A stretch of 64,000 bases of DNA from contig NZ_FOMW01000015.1 in the NCBI RefSeq assembly GCF_900112755.1, forward strand, positions 1 to 64,000, in the 5' to 3' direction. Below, piece after piece: positions 1-9,523 of this stretch. The notes under the pieces were generated by a model. The model was not told where the DNA came from and searched no databases. It saw only the letters and a program-made list of their open reading frames with translations. A program made the translations under genes and the position numbers. Origin of the DNA: Sulfitobacter brevis (GTDB lineage: Bacteria; Pseudomonadota; Alphaproteobacteria; Rhodobacterales; Rhodobacteraceae). Numbering within the stretch: position 1 is the stretch's first letter; every line of letters starts with the position of its first letter.

Positions 1-530
1 CGGGCTTCTTCGGGCAAGCCGCTTGACGGATCCTCTATGATTGCACTCAGGCGCGCTGCATTCGCTGCGCCCTGCGGAACCACTTCTCCAAACTCCGTTA
101 GGTGGCCGCGAAGCGCATTGTTCGCCTGAGTGCGCTGACCGATCAGCAGCTCACGGACCCTGAAGACCATGGCTGCACCCTGCAAATCTTCGCTCTTCAC
201 CGGCACAAAGCGCATCGAGGGCCGTACTGCTGCCTCGCAAATCGCTTCAGCATCCGCTGCATCGTTCTTCTGACGCTTGACGAAGGGTTTGACGTAAGCT
301 GGCGGGATCAGACGCACTTCGTGGCCCAACTTGCCAATCTCACGGCCCCAGAAATGCGCGCCGCCGCACGCTTCCATAGCAACCAAGCATCGCGGAAGTT
401 GGCTGAAAAACACCAAAACCTGCGTCCGCCGCAACTTCTTGCGCAAAACCGCGCGGCCTGCGCCGTCAGCTCCATGCACTTGGAATACATTCTTCGCCAA
501 ATCGAGTCCGACCGTGATAATATCCGACAT
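1..530 (-). CDS. IS110-family transposase, partial (C-terminus outside window)
   Basis: The minus strand is open from an ATG at 530 to the window edge, about 176 codons. The protein begins MSDIITVGLDLAKN and has the RuvC-like DEDD N-terminal domain of IS110 transposases: the first Asp in GLDLAK, a MEACGGAHFWGR block, then VRLIPPAYVKPF and KRQKNDAADAEAI. These blocks match the second IS110 protein at 53146-54111. Proteins of this family catalyse recombination guided by a bridge RNA transcribed from the element's own non-coding end. The catalytic-serine C-terminal domain lies outside the window, so completeness cannot be judged. No start more upstream is plausible because the conserved block begins within ten residues. 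Confidence 0.9.
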   Translation of the reverse strand, partial: MSDIITVGLDLAKNVFQVHGADGAGRAVLRKKLRRTQVLVFFSQLPRCLVAMEACGGAHFWGREIGKLGHEVRLIPPAYVKPFVKRQKNDAADAEAICEAAVRPSMRFVPVKSEDLQGAAMVFRVRELLIGQRTQANNALRGHLTEFGEVVPQGAANAARLSAIIEDPSSGLPEEA

Positions 531-815
531 GACCGCTCTCCTTTTTGTGGATCATTGCAGACCCACCTTGGCACATCGATGCCGCCGGAGGGCGGTTACA
601 TCATCAAAGCCACAGCGCCCCCAAAAACGAAAAAGGCCCCACGCGCACGTAACCGTACGACATGAGGCCTGATTGCCCTGCGGATATTTCCGCATTTGTC
701 CACAATAGACGAAATATTAATGCTGCTGTCGAGTCCTCATTGAATGCGTTCGCATCTAGTTTTTCAGATTTGCACAACTTTCTGACCGATGGGCTATTTC
801 GGCATGGTCTCGCGG
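531..815. other. Non-coding flank of the IS110 element
   Basis: No supported gene lies here. A short hairpin, CCGCC-GGAG-GGCGG, lies near 583-596. In IS110 elements the non-coding end beside the transposase encodes the bridge RNA, so this flank could contain it, but the element's outer boundary is not visible. Confidence 0.3.
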
Positions 816-1529
816 CTAAATATTTAGCTCTATCTTGCGCACCCGATCCCGGAGCAGTGTATTGGACACGGTTAACAAGTGCTGTTCCATTGCGGCTGCC
901 GCGGCGCGGCTGTCGCGCCTTGAAACAGCATCGGCCAACGTCTTGTGCTGTTCACCCAGCAAATGCAGCGTCCGAGGCGAATAGCTGTCGCGCCGCTGCG
1001 CGGTCCAGGCGGCTTCGCGGCGCACGGAACGGATGGATTCGTAGACCGTCAGGAACAGCGGATTACGTGCGGTTTCCGCGATCTTGTAGTGGAACATATC
1101 GTCGGCTGCCTCATAGGCATCCATGTCTGTCAGGTCCAGCGTGGCGCGCATAAGTTGGCCCAACAGATCAACCTCATGCGGTTGGGCACGTTCAGCAGCA
1201 AGCGCGGCCAGCGCCGGTTCAACCTCCAGCCTGACTTCCATCACATCGCGCGGCGTGACCTGACGCGCCAGCAGGCGCAGACTGTCGACATTGTTCGCCG
1301 GGGGCGGGGCCGCGAAGGTGCCTTTGCCATGACGGCGAAAAATAGTCCCATCCTCTTGGAGCTGACCCAGCGCCAAACGCACCCTTGCCCTGCTGACCCC
1401 GAAATGTTCAGCCAGCGCACGTTCTGGCGGCACACGCCCATTGTCGAGCAATGCGCCGTCGCGGATGGCAACACGCAGTGCCTCGGCGAGTGCATCTTCC
1501 GGCCGAAGGCGGGGACGGCTATTGTCCAT
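816..1529 (-). CDS. GntR-family regulator, FadR/FCD subfamily
   Basis: This 237-residue DNA-binding repressor has an N-terminal winged helix (about residues 10-75: PERALAEHFGVSRARVRLALGQL and a GKGTF wing) and an all-helical FCD ligand domain. The FCD metal/ligand residues are visible as DDMFHYKIAE, EQHKTLADA and EQHLL. It is the last gene of the ABC transporter/gamma-glutamyltransferase operon and overlaps the upstream TauE gene by 11 bases, so it is probably co-transcribed and autoregulatory. A nested palindrome at 10545-10582, over the operon promoter, is the best operator candidate. FCD regulators usually bind small carboxylates or amino acids; the ligand here is unknown. Confidence 0.9.
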   Translation of the reverse strand: MDNSRPRLRPEDALAEALRVAIRDGALLDNGRVPPERALAEHFGVSRARVRLALGQLQEDGTIFRRHGKGTFAAPPPANNVDSLRLLARQVTPRDVMEVRLEVEPALAALAAERAQPHEVDLLGQLMRATLDLTDMDAYEAADDMFHYKIAETARNPLFLTVYESIRSVRREAAWTAQRRDSYSPRTLHLLGEQHKTLADAVSRRDSRAAAAAMEQHLLTVSNTLLRDRVRKIELNI

Positions 1530-2364
1530 TGGCCGTCAAGGTGCTGAACAGATCTACAAACATTCTAAGCGACGTTAGCATCAGAAAAATGCCAAAGGCA
1601 AACCGCAAGGCGCGGCGCGATATACTATGGGCCAACTTTACACCGACATGGGCGAAACTGCTGGTCAAAGGAATGATGATCGCCGCCGCCGCGAGGTTTA
1701 CATATCCGAGCGAAAACGGTGGCAGTCCCTCGGCCCCCAGACCGGTGAGCGCATAGACGACTGCACCGGGCAGGCCGATGATAAAACCGATAGCGGCAGA
1801 GCTGCCGACGGCGCGGCGGATGTCATAGCCCAGAAAGTTCAGCAGCGGCACACCGATGGTCCCGCCGCCAATCCCCATCATCGCCGACAGCGCTCCGGTA
1901 ACCGTGCCAAGCGCCGCCCAGACCACTTTAGGGAAGCTGCGCACAGCCGGGTCGGTTGCCGGTTTGCGAAAGATCATGTCGATCGCGACCAGCGCGGCGA
2001 CAACTGCAAAGACACCGACCAAGATCAGCCCCGAGACATAGCCCCCCAGTACTGCGCCGATGATCACGCCCACCAGCAGCGAGGGCGCCCATAGCCGCAG
2101 TAGGTCCATATCGATGGCACCCCGTTTGAAGTGGCCATATCCCGAGGACAAAGAGGTAAAAACGATGGTGGCAAGCGATGTGCCCACGGCCACCTGCATG
2201 GTGATCGCAGGGTCCATACCCGCCGTAGAAAGCGCCAGATAGAGCGCGGGTACAATAACAATACCGCCCCCCACGCCGAGCAAACCGGCAAGGATACCCC
2301 CGACCACACCGGCGCCCACGGCGATGGCAAGAAGAGGGAGCAGAGTGCTGAAATCTATTACCAT
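1519..2364 (-). CDS. Sulfite exporter TauE/SafE family membrane protein
   Basis: A 281-residue integral membrane protein with about eight hydrophobic segments and the internal duplication typical of TauE/SafE: GVGGGIVIVPAL near residue 30 and GIGGGTIGVPLL near residue 165. Family members export sulfite, sulfoacetate or other anionic sulfur or C2 compounds. I chose the ATG at 2364 over a TTG one codon earlier. The gene starts 7 bases after the DUF1028 stop and overlaps the GntR start. With a peptide importer and gamma-glutamyltransferase in the same operon, export of a sulfur-containing end product is a reasonable inference but is not shown by the sequence. Confidence 0.85.
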   Translation of the reverse strand: MVIDFSTLLPLLAIAVGAGVVGGILAGLLGVGGGIVIVPALYLALSTAGMDPAITMQVAVGTSLATIVFTSLSSGYGHFKRGAIDMDLLRLWAPSLLVGVIIGAVLGGYVSGLILVGVFAVVAALVAIDMIFRKPATDPAVRSFPKVVWAALGTVTGALSAMMGIGGGTIGVPLLNFLGYDIRRAVGSSAAIGFIIGLPGAVVYALTGLGAEGLPPFSLGYVNLAAAAIIIPLTSSFAHVGVKLAHSISRRALRFAFGIFLMLTSLRMFVDLFSTLTANGQ

Positions 2365-2370
2365 CAAAGG

Positions 2371-3132
2371 TCAATTCCGACTGGTTGTGGGATCTGTGGC
2401 GCGGGACTGGCTGGGTCGCCCTTCGCGTTCTCGTCTGTGTTCGGCCAGAGAAATCGCGGCATCTATCGGGCCGCGGTCTGTAGTGCCGGAGAAATTTTCA
2501 TGTGTGGGCATCGCAGCGGCAACATGGAGGTAACGTTCACCCGCTATGTCCAGCAGCCGATCCAACTCGCCCAAGGGGTCGCTATGATCATCGGCCCGCA
2601 GATCAAGATAGGCATGATCCTCGCCGCGGTGAATTACCAGCCCTGCCGCCTGCCTGCCACGCTTGTCACCGCCTGCAACCTCGCCGGCGCGCATCGCAGC
2701 CAGAAGACGCTGCGCCATCGGTAAATTACCGTACTTGGCGTAAGTGTCGAAGGTGGCGCTCACGACCTCAGGCCCTGCCAGCATATTGCCTGCTACAGAA
2801 TGCAAACGGCCCATCCGGTGCCCCGCCCAATCGACACAATCGGCTCCGGTATGTGCCGCGAAATTTCCCGCCGCATCCATCATATGGCATTGGCGAATGC
2901 CCCGCCCCGCGTCACGTGCTGCAAATTCAGCAATAAGCGTCTGCGCTGTCTCTCCCGCTTCAAGCCTTCGGCGGCCCTCGGTGCCCCAGAGAGGATTCAC
3001 GAAAGCCTGTGTGGCAACAGCGACGCGCCGCCCGACGTACGGAACCGCCGCGCCACAGGCGAAAAAACGGCTGGCGACGATGATGCCGATTTCACCAGTG
3101 TCAGTGTCGCGGGCAATGATCGAATAGGTCAT
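2371..3132 (-). CDS. DUF1028 family protein (Ntn-hydrolase-like)
   Basis: A 253-residue protein that starts MTYSIIARDTDTGEIGIIVASRFFACGAAVPY, the conserved beginning of DUF1028 proteins, followed by AVATQAFVNPLWG and a glycine-rich middle. The family belongs to the Ntn-hydrolase fold and is often encoded beside peptide ABC transporters and gamma-glutamyltransferases, as here; a specific reaction is not established. The C-terminal 25 residues are polar and probably disordered. The gene is 3 bases downstream of the gamma-glutamyltransferase, so translation is likely coupled. Confidence 0.85.
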   Translation of the reverse strand: MTYSIIARDTDTGEIGIIVASRFFACGAAVPYVGRRVAVATQAFVNPLWGTEGRRRLEAGETAQTLIAEFAARDAGRGIRQCHMMDAAGNFAAHTGADCVDWAGHRMGRLHSVAGNMLAGPEVVSATFDTYAKYGNLPMAQRLLAAMRAGEVAGGDKRGRQAAGLVIHRGEDHAYLDLRADDHSDPLGELDRLLDIAGERYLHVAAAMPTHENFSGTTDRGPIDAAISLAEHRREREGRPSQSRATDPTTSRN

Positions 3133-3135
3133 TGT

Positions 3136-4929
3136 TCAGCGCCCCACAGCATAGGCTTGCATCAATCGGGGCGTCGCGGCGGCCTGCAAGCTGCCATCGG
3201 GGTGACGCAGCGCGGCCGTTAAACGCCCCACGGACCATGGCTCGGCCACGGTGACAATATGACCGCGTTTGCGCAGCCCTTCGATTACGTCCTCGCCAAA
3301 ATTGGGCTCAATCATCATCTCGCCGGGCAAGGCTTCACGCGGGAAAAAGCTGCCTTGAAAATGCATCGAATGGAAAAGCGGCGCGTCCATGCCAGCCTGC
3401 AAGTCCAGCCCGTGATGCACGAACCGCAAGAACCAGATCAACTGCCATTGGTCCTGCTGATCGCCGCCGGGTGTTCCGAAGACCAGCCGGGTGCCGTCGG
3501 GCTTTTCGGCCAGCGACGGGGTTAGCGTTGTGCGCGGACGGCGGTGGGGGGCCAGTGATGTGGGCAGGCCGCCCTCAAGCCAGAACATCTGGGCACGAGA
3601 GTTGAGCGGGAAGCCGAGGCCCGGGATCACCGGACTGCTTTGCAGCCAGCCCCCCGAGGGCGTGGCCGATACCATGTTGCCCCATCGGTCGATCACATCC
3701 AGATGCACGGTATCGCCGCGCTTCTCTGTCAGATGGGCCATGGTCGGCTCTTGTGGCGCCGCGTTTTCGGCGCCGAAATCGCAGGTCGCGCGGCGCAGGT
3801 AAGCTTCTGCCAAATGTTCTAGACCAGCAATAAAGCCGGGGCGCTGCTCGATCGAAGATCGGTCGGAGATTTCTTTTGCGCGCCCCGCATTGTAGCTGTC
3901 TGACAGCAAAATTTCCATCGGGACAATGCTGTGATCGGGATCGCCGTAGTACGCTTCACGATCCGCAAAGGCCAGTTTCATGGCCTCGATGACGGTATGG
4001 ACAAACTCTTCGCCCATGGGGTCCATCGCGGCGAGGTCAAAATGCTTGAGGATCGCCAGAGACTGCAAGAAAACCGGCCCCTGTGACCAGGCTTCCGTCT
4101 TGTGAACCGTCCAGCCGTGGTATCCGTAGCTTAGCGTGCTTTCATAGCTGGCCGACCAGTTTGCCAAATCTTCACACGCCAGTACGGCGCTGTTTTTCTG
4201 CTCGGAGACGTCGTGCACGCAAGCATCTTTGAGATAGTCAAAAATGGCATCAGAGATGAAGCCTTCTGACCAGACAGATCGCGCGGCATCAATCTGCGCG
4301 ACCCGGTCCTGCGCGTTGGCTTCGGCTTCACTCACCAGCCGTTCATAGGTGCCGGCCAGATCGGGATTTTTGAAGTTGGCGTTGGGCTTGGGGGCTATGC
4401 CACCGGGGGTCCAAACTGCGGCGGATGACGGCCACTCGGCGGCAAAGTAATCGGCCAGCCCGGCAATTGTATTAGCGACACGCGGCAGTACGGGGTGCCC
4501 GTCGCGCGCATAATCAATAGCTGGTTGCAGCACATCGCGCAGGTTCATGGTGCCATGATCACGCAGCAGCAACATCCAGCCGTCAAAGGCGCCAGGCACC
4601 ACGGTGGCCAGCAATCCGGAACCGGGGATCAACGTCAGCCCTTGTGCCCTGTAGTGCTCGATTGTTGCCGCAATTGGTGCAACGCCCTGTGCGCAGATGA
4701 CCCTTGTTTCATCCTTTAGAGCACTGTGAAAAATGATCGGAAGATCGCCTGCAGGTCCGTTCAGATGGGGTTCGACGATTTGGAGGACGAACCCTGCGGC
4801 CACCGCGGCGTCAAAAGCGTTGCCGCCTTTTTCAAGAATGCCAAACCCGACTGCCGAGGCAATCCAGTGGGTCGACGTCGCGACCCCGAAGGATCCGCGT
4901 ATTTCCGGGCGGGTGGTGAAGCTGGCCAT
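3136..4929 (-). CDS. Gamma-glutamyltransferase family protein
   Basis: A 597-residue Ntn-hydrolase of the gamma-glutamyltransferase family, which hydrolyses or transfers gamma-glutamyl groups from glutathione-like amides after self-cleavage. The large-subunit start has GGNAFDAAVAAGF (about 35-47) and a VVPGAFDGWMLL block. The predicted self-processing nucleophile is Thr407 in GDTVHLDVIDRWGN, followed by the SATPSGG loop and GTPGGDQQ near the C-terminus. No Sec or Tat signal is evident, so a cytoplasmic form acting on imported peptides is likely. It lies directly downstream of the permease genes, which supports a role in processing imported gamma-glutamyl peptides. A paralogue is at 18705-20402. 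Confidence 0.92.
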   Translation of the reverse strand: MASFTTRPEIRGSFGVATSTHWIASAVGFGILEKGGNAFDAAVAAGFVLQIVEPHLNGPAGDLPIIFHSALKDETRVICAQGVAPIAATIEHYRAQGLTLIPGSGLLATVVPGAFDGWMLLLRDHGTMNLRDVLQPAIDYARDGHPVLPRVANTIAGLADYFAAEWPSSAAVWTPGGIAPKPNANFKNPDLAGTYERLVSEAEANAQDRVAQIDAARSVWSEGFISDAIFDYLKDACVHDVSEQKNSAVLACEDLANWSASYESTLSYGYHGWTVHKTEAWSQGPVFLQSLAILKHFDLAAMDPMGEEFVHTVIEAMKLAFADREAYYGDPDHSIVPMEILLSDSYNAGRAKEISDRSSIEQRPGFIAGLEHLAEAYLRRATCDFGAENAAPQEPTMAHLTEKRGDTVHLDVIDRWGNMVSATPSGGWLQSSPVIPGLGFPLNSRAQMFWLEGGLPTSLAPHRRPRTTLTPSLAEKPDGTRLVFGTPGGDQQDQWQLIWFLRFVHHGLDLQAGMDAPLFHSMHFQGSFFPREALPGEMMIEPNFGEDVIEGLRKRGHIVTVAEPWSVGRLTAALRHPDGSLQAAATPRLMQAYAVGR

Positions 4930-4943
4930 AACGTATCAGTCTT

Positions 4944-5843
4944 TCAATGTTCACGTGGATCCAGCGCATCGCGCAGACCGTCGCCCAAAAGGTTAAAGCC
5001 CAGCACAACTAAGAAGATGGCGATGCCGGGCCAAAGCGCCATCCAAGGGGCTTGGTTAAGGAAGTTTTTTGCGGTGTTCAGCATCGATCCCCAAGACGGT
5101 GCGGGCGGCTGTTGGCCCAATCCGAGGAATGACAGCGACGCCTCTGCAATGATCGCGGTGGCCACGGTGAGCGTTGCCTGCACCAGGACCGGCGGCAGCA
5201 CGTTGGGGAAAATGTAGCGCCGCAGGATGCGCGGCGTCGATAATCCGATGGCCCGCGCGCTTTCAACATAGTCTTCGGCAGCGACGCCGAGCACCTGACC
5301 GCGGGTCAGACGGATGAACACAGGGGTGGCGGAAATACCGATAGCGATCATCGCGTTGGTCAGACTTGGGCCCAGAAAAGCCGCCAGTGCGATAGCAAGG
5401 ATCAAAAAGGGCGCGGCCAGCAATGCTTCGGTACAGCGCGAGATGATCGCGTCGGTCCAGCCGCCGAAATACCCGGCAACGATGCCAAGCGGCACCCCGA
5501 GGCCAAGCGCAATCGCAACCGAGACAACACCGGCCAACAAAGACGCCTGCGCGCCCCAAATGAGCCGCGACAGTACATCGCGTCCTAATTCATCTGTTCC
5601 CAGCCAATGCGCAGCGGAGGGAGCCTTGCGCACCGCACCCCAATCGGTTGCAAGCGGATCCGGGATCGGCAGAATTGGTGCTGCAAGCGCAATCAGCACA
5701 AAGAATGCCACCAGCACGCCGCCCAACATCGCGCTGCGGTGTTTGCGGAATTTCTTCCAGACGCGGTTTTCGGGGCGGGCTGAAAGTACCGGATCAGTGG
5801 CGCTTTCGGCGTCAATAGTCATAGGGGTTGCAGGTTGGGCCAT
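4944..5843 (-). CDS. Peptide ABC transporter permease, DppC-like
   Basis: A 299-residue inner-membrane permease of the DppC/OppC/GsiD type. It has an N-terminal cytoplasmic stretch, a first membrane helix at about 37-58, then the binding-protein-dependent transport domain. The EAA coupling loop is visible near residue 225-245 (EASLSFLGLGQQPPAPSWG). It would pair with the DppB-like permease, whose stop codon overlaps this start region at 5843, and with the two ATPases at 8414-10527. Substrates of this class are di- and oligopeptides, glutathione or opines. Confidence 0.92.
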   Translation of the reverse strand: MAQPATPMTIDAESATDPVLSARPENRVWKKFRKHRSAMLGGVLVAFFVLIALAAPILPIPDPLATDWGAVRKAPSAAHWLGTDELGRDVLSRLIWGAQASLLAGVVSVAIALGLGVPLGIVAGYFGGWTDAIISRCTEALLAAPFLILAIALAAFLGPSLTNAMIAIGISATPVFIRLTRGQVLGVAAEDYVESARAIGLSTPRILRRYIFPNVLPPVLVQATLTVATAIIAEASLSFLGLGQQPPAPSWGSMLNTAKNFLNQAPWMALWPGIAIFLVVLGFNLLGDGLRDALDPREH

Positions 5844-6787
5844 TATTGCTTCCTCAGGCGCGGGTTCAGCAGCACATAGGCAACGTCAGCGAGCAGGTTC
5901 ATGAAGATAAATCCGACAGCCGTCACCAGCACGATGCCCTGCACGACGGCGTAATCGCGATTAAAAACCGCGTCGACAACCAGCTTGCCAAAACCGGGAA
6001 TAGTGAAAATCTGCTCGGTCAGGACGGCGCCTGCGATCAATTCACCGAACAGTAACGCTGTCAGTGTAACGATTGGCGTCAAGGCATTGCGAAAGGCGTG
6101 TTTCAGGATCACCTGGCGTTCGACCAACCCCTTGGCACGGGCCGTACGCACGTAGTCGGAACTCAACACACTCAGCATGGCAGACCGCGTATGGCGCATC
6201 AGCGTTGCGGCCAGTGCCGTGCCCAGCACAAAGGCCGGCATGATCATTACGGTGATGGAGCGGATCGGGTCCTCGCTGAGCGGGACATAGCCCGAGGCCG
6301 GCAGCAATTTCCATTTCACCGACACCAGCAGGATCAGCATGATACCAAGCCAGAAATTCGGAATCGACAGGCCCGACAGCGCTACAACATTGGCGATATA
6401 ATCAATCACCGTGCCCTTTTTGACCGCCGAAAATATTCCGGCAGGGATGCCGATCAACATCGCAAACACCATCGCCATCGTGGCAAGCTGGATGGTCACC
6501 GGCAACTTCTGCCCGATAAGCTCCAACACTGGTTGATTGGTGCGCAGCGAGATGCCCAGATCACCCGTAAGCGCCTTGCCGATCCATGTCAGATACTGCA
6601 CCGGAATTGGATCGTTGAGACGGTACTTCTCGCGCAGGAATTCAAGCACCTGCGGGTCTCGTTCCTCGCCCGCCATCGCCAGCACCGGATCGCCTGGCAG
6701 AAGTTTCTGCAGGGTAAACACAAATATCGAAATCAGGATGATCGTAGGGATCGCAATGACCACACGGCGCAAGATAAAGGACAGCAT
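5843..6787 (-). CDS. Peptide ABC transporter permease, DppB-like
   Basis: A permease of about 314 residues with the DppB N-terminal signature (LSFILRRVVIAIPTIILISIFVF), a long periplasmic loop (LPGDPVLAM, YRLNDPIPVQYLTWIGKAL) and five further helices. The EAA region is visible as ARAKGLVERQVILKHAFRNALTPIVT. I chose the ATG at 6787 because a TGAGG sequence lies nine bases upstream, although TTG and ATG codons five to seven codons earlier are also in frame. It forms the membrane channel with the downstream DppC-like protein. Confidence 0.9.
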   Translation of the reverse strand: MLSFILRRVVIAIPTIILISIFVFTLQKLLPGDPVLAMAGEERDPQVLEFLREKYRLNDPIPVQYLTWIGKALTGDLGISLRTNQPVLELIGQKLPVTIQLATMAMVFAMLIGIPAGIFSAVKKGTVIDYIANVVALSGLSIPNFWLGIMLILLVSVKWKLLPASGYVPLSEDPIRSITVMIMPAFVLGTALAATLMRHTRSAMLSVLSSDYVRTARAKGLVERQVILKHAFRNALTPIVTLTALLFGELIAGAVLTEQIFTIPGFGKLVVDAVFNRDYAVVQGIVLVTAVGFIFMNLLADVAYVLLNPRLRKQ

Positions 6788-6856
6788 CTGAGAGTGCCTC
6801 ATATACAAAGAGGAGACACCGCCGGGACGCGCCCGGCGGTGTGCAGGAAAGGGCGT

Positions 6857-8371
6857 TTAGCCTTCTTCTTTTTTCATACCCTTCAGACGGATCATGCCGT
6901 CAGGATAAGGCGTAAAACCGGAGATCGCGGAATCCAGCGCCCAGATCCATGTCTCGTGGTAGATGTAAACGATGGGGGCATCTTCGTTCAGGATCGCGCG
7001 GGCGGCGTTATAGCTTTCCTTGCGGACCTGTTGATCGTTGGATGTGCGTGCCGTGTTCAGCAGCGTATCCACCTCCGGGTTCGCGTATTTGGAGTCGTTA
7101 ATACCGCCATCGCTGGTCATGAACTGGTGGATGTTGCCATCAGGATCAACCCGACCCGACCAGCCGATCTGGCTGGCTGTATAGTCGCCAGCTGTTTGAT
7201 CCGACAGCAGTGTCGCGAACTCTTTGGACACGAGCGAGATGCGAATTCCGGCCTCGGCCGCCATCGATTGTACCACCTGCATCAACTGCAACGGAATGGT
7301 GGTGTTGGGCACCTGAACTTCGAGGTCGATCCCGTCGGGGAAGCCGGCTTCGGCCAACAACGCTTTTGCCTGCTCGACGTCCCGCGCGGGAACGGCGAAG
7401 TCTTTGCTGTACCACGGTGAGGTCGGCGGGAAGGGTTGGTTGCCCGCTGCAAAGGCGCCGTTGAATACAACCTGATTGATCGCATCACGGTCGAGCGAAA
7501 GGCTCAGCGCCTGGCGCAGTCGATTGTCTTTGCCCCAAGGATTGTCGGCTTTATCGCCGTTGCCCACGTTGAAGGTAATGCCCTGATAGCCAAGCGATAC
7601 GGCGCTTGCCACCTGAATGCCTGCATCCCCTTCAGCCTGCGCCAGATCCGTTGCTGCCAGACGCTCCAACATGTCGATGTCGCCTGACTGCAAGTTGGCA
7701 AGCCGCACTGTGGTGTCGGGAATCGGCAGGTAGGATACGGTGTCAAAGTGGTATTCATCGGCATTGTAGTAGTCAGCGAATTTCTCAAGAACGATGCGGT
7801 CTTGCGCGACGCGTTCTTTGAACTTGTACGGACCGGAGCAGACAGGGTTCAAACCAAATTCTACGCCAGCTTCGGTCGCCGCTGTCGGCGATACCATCAT
7901 GCCTGCGCGGTCAGCGAGTTGCGCCATCAGCGTGGCATCCGCATCGGCGAGATCCAGGCGGATTTCATGGCTGCCCAGCACTTCAACGCCGGTGATGGAC
8001 GACAGTTCAGACTTGCGGCGGGATTCTTCAAAGTTCTGGCTGCGGTCGATGTTGGCGGCAACAGCTTCGGCGTCAAAAGGGGTGCCGTCATGAAAGACGA
8101 CATCGTCGCGCAGTTTCATTGTCAGCTGTTTGCCATCCTTTGAGAAGGACCATTCGGTGGCCAGTTGCGGGATAATTTCAAGATCTGGTGTGATGTCGAC
8201 CAGCTTGTCGCAAAGCGCGGTATAGACGATCCGGCCGACAAATGTGCGTGACTGGTCAGGGTCTAGCACATCAGCATCCGATTGCAGCGCGATACGAAGT
8301 TCGGAAGCCTGTGCGCCCAGTGTTGTTGCGCTCAGCAAGGCGGCGGCGAGGGTTAGTTTCATCAGTTTCAT
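6857..8371 (-). CDS. Peptide ABC transporter substrate-binding protein (family 5)
   Basis: A 504-residue periplasmic binding protein. The signal peptide spans about residues 1-22 (MKLMKLTLAAALLSATTLGAQA) and precedes the mature start SELRIALQSDADVLDPDQS. The SBP_bac_5 signature is visible as LEIIPQLATEWSFSKDGKQLTMKLRDDVVFHDGTPFDA. It captures the peptide or related ligand for the DppBC-like permeases. It sits between the ATPase genes and the permease genes. A 42-base gap upstream contains GAATTGGTT, which resembles half of the palindrome found at the operon promoter. Confidence 0.92.
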   Translation of the reverse strand: MKLMKLTLAAALLSATTLGAQASELRIALQSDADVLDPDQSRTFVGRIVYTALCDKLVDITPDLEIIPQLATEWSFSKDGKQLTMKLRDDVVFHDGTPFDAEAVAANIDRSQNFEESRRKSELSSITGVEVLGSHEIRLDLADADATLMAQLADRAGMMVSPTAATEAGVEFGLNPVCSGPYKFKERVAQDRIVLEKFADYYNADEYHFDTVSYLPIPDTTVRLANLQSGDIDMLERLAATDLAQAEGDAGIQVASAVSLGYQGITFNVGNGDKADNPWGKDNRLRQALSLSLDRDAINQVVFNGAFAAGNQPFPPTSPWYSKDFAVPARDVEQAKALLAEAGFPDGIDLEVQVPNTTIPLQLMQVVQSMAAEAGIRISLVSKEFATLLSDQTAGDYTASQIGWSGRVDPDGNIHQFMTSDGGINDSKYANPEVDTLLNTARTSNDQQVRKESYNAARAILNEDAPIVYIYHETWIWALDSAISGFTPYPDGMIRLKGMKKEEG

Positions 8372-8413
8372 AGTGAACTCTCCTGTTGATGGAATTGGTT
8401 CTGGTTGGATTTA

Positions 8414-9523
8414 TTATTTTTGGTCTTGGCTGGACCGGGGTTGCGCCCGCTCCTGCATGGCATCTTGGTAGAGGGCAAACCGCGCGTTGGCCCCGGCCGC
8501 ACGAGGCGGGGGATCCGTACGGCCCAAATCGGGTTCGGCCGCTGCGATATCCTCAAAGAAATGGCAGGCGGCGACGTGGTCTTCGCCACAATCCGTGGGC
8601 CTCAGGGCAGGGGCCTGCGTTGCACAAAGCTCCTGCGCATAAGGGCAGCGCGTATGGAACCGACAGCCTGAGGGCGGATTGGCCGGACTGGGCATTTCAC
8701 CGTGCAGCGCGGTCTGGCTAAGGCGCTGGCCGTAAGCCGCGACCGGAATAGCGGACAACAAAGCGCGGGTGTAGGGATGCCTCGGATGCTGAAATACGGT
8801 ATCGACAGTGCCTTGCTCGACGATCTGGCCCAGATACATCACCGCTACCCGGTCGCTCATGTGCCGGATCACTGCCAGATCATGCGCGATAATCACCAAC
8901 GTCAGCCCCAATTCGTCGCGCAGATCGCCCAACAAGTTGATGACTTGCGCCTGTACCGACACATCCAACGCCGACACCGGCTCATCACCGATCACCAGCT
9001 TGGGCGCAGAGGCAAGCGCGCGGGCGATGCCGATACGTTGGCGCTGGCCGCCTGAAAATTCATGCGGATAGCGTTCGGCGTGCTCGGGGCGCAGGCCGAC
9101 CTTATCCAATAGCCCCGCCACCTTGGCCCGCCGCTCTGTCGCCGTCATCTCGGGAAAATGGGTTTCCAGCGGCTCACCGATCAGCTTGCCGACACTCATG
9201 CGCGGGTTAAGCGATGAGAAGGGATCTTGAAAGATAAACTGCATATCGCGGCGCAAAGCGGTCAGTTCGCGGCCTTTGAGGCTGCGCACGTCAATGCCGT
9301 CAAAGGTAACTTCGCCTTCGGTGGGCGACAACAACCGCATCAGCAACCGCGCCAGCGTAGACTTGCCGCAGCCGGATTCCCCGACAATGGCAAAAGTCTC
9401 ACCGCGCCGGACATCAAAAGAGACGTCATCGACAGCACGGATCACGCCCGCAGTACCCATCATCCCGCCTCCGGTTTTGAAGTGCTTTTTCAGCCCACGG
9501 GCCTGCAGAATGCTGTCCGTCAT
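8414..9523 (-). CDS. Peptide ABC transporter ATP-binding protein, DppF-like
   Basis: A 369-residue ABC ATPase. Walker A is GESGCGKST (48-56), the signature is FSGGQRQ (156-162), Walker B is LVIGDE (176-181) and the switch histidine is H214. The oligopeptide-transporter C-terminal motif follows, with a CRFHTRCPYAQELC cysteine cluster. Its start overlaps the stop of the DppD-like gene by four bases. About 40 extra residues at the C-terminus (after ACHFFEDIAAAEP) are not part of the family core. It energises import together with the DppD-like ATPase. Confidence 0.93.
   Translation of the reverse strand: MTDSILQARGLKKHFKTGGGMMGTAGVIRAVDDVSFDVRRGETFAIVGESGCGKSTLARLLMRLLSPTEGEVTFDGIDVRSLKGRELTALRRDMQFIFQDPFSSLNPRMSVGKLIGEPLETHFPEMTATERRAKVAGLLDKVGLRPEHAERYPHEFSGGQRQRIGIARALASAPKLVIGDEPVSALDVSVQAQVINLLGDLRDELGLTLVIIAHDLAVIRHMSDRVAVMYLGQIVEQGTVDTVFQHPRHPYTRALLSAIPVAAYGQRLSQTALHGEMPSPANPPSGCRFHTRCPYAQELCATQAPALRPTDCGEDHVAACHFFEDIAAAEPDLGRTDPPPRAAGANARFALYQDAMQERAQPRSSQDQK

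Noticed and set aside
102-665. 187-codon plus-strand open frame
   Set aside because: It is antisense to the clear IS110 transposase on the minus strand, and its translation has no protein-like features.
6098-7420. 440-codon plus-strand open frame opposite the permease and binding-protein genes
   Set aside because: It is antisense to two well-supported ABC transporter genes; its translation is rich in His, Arg and Gln, as expected for an antisense shadow.
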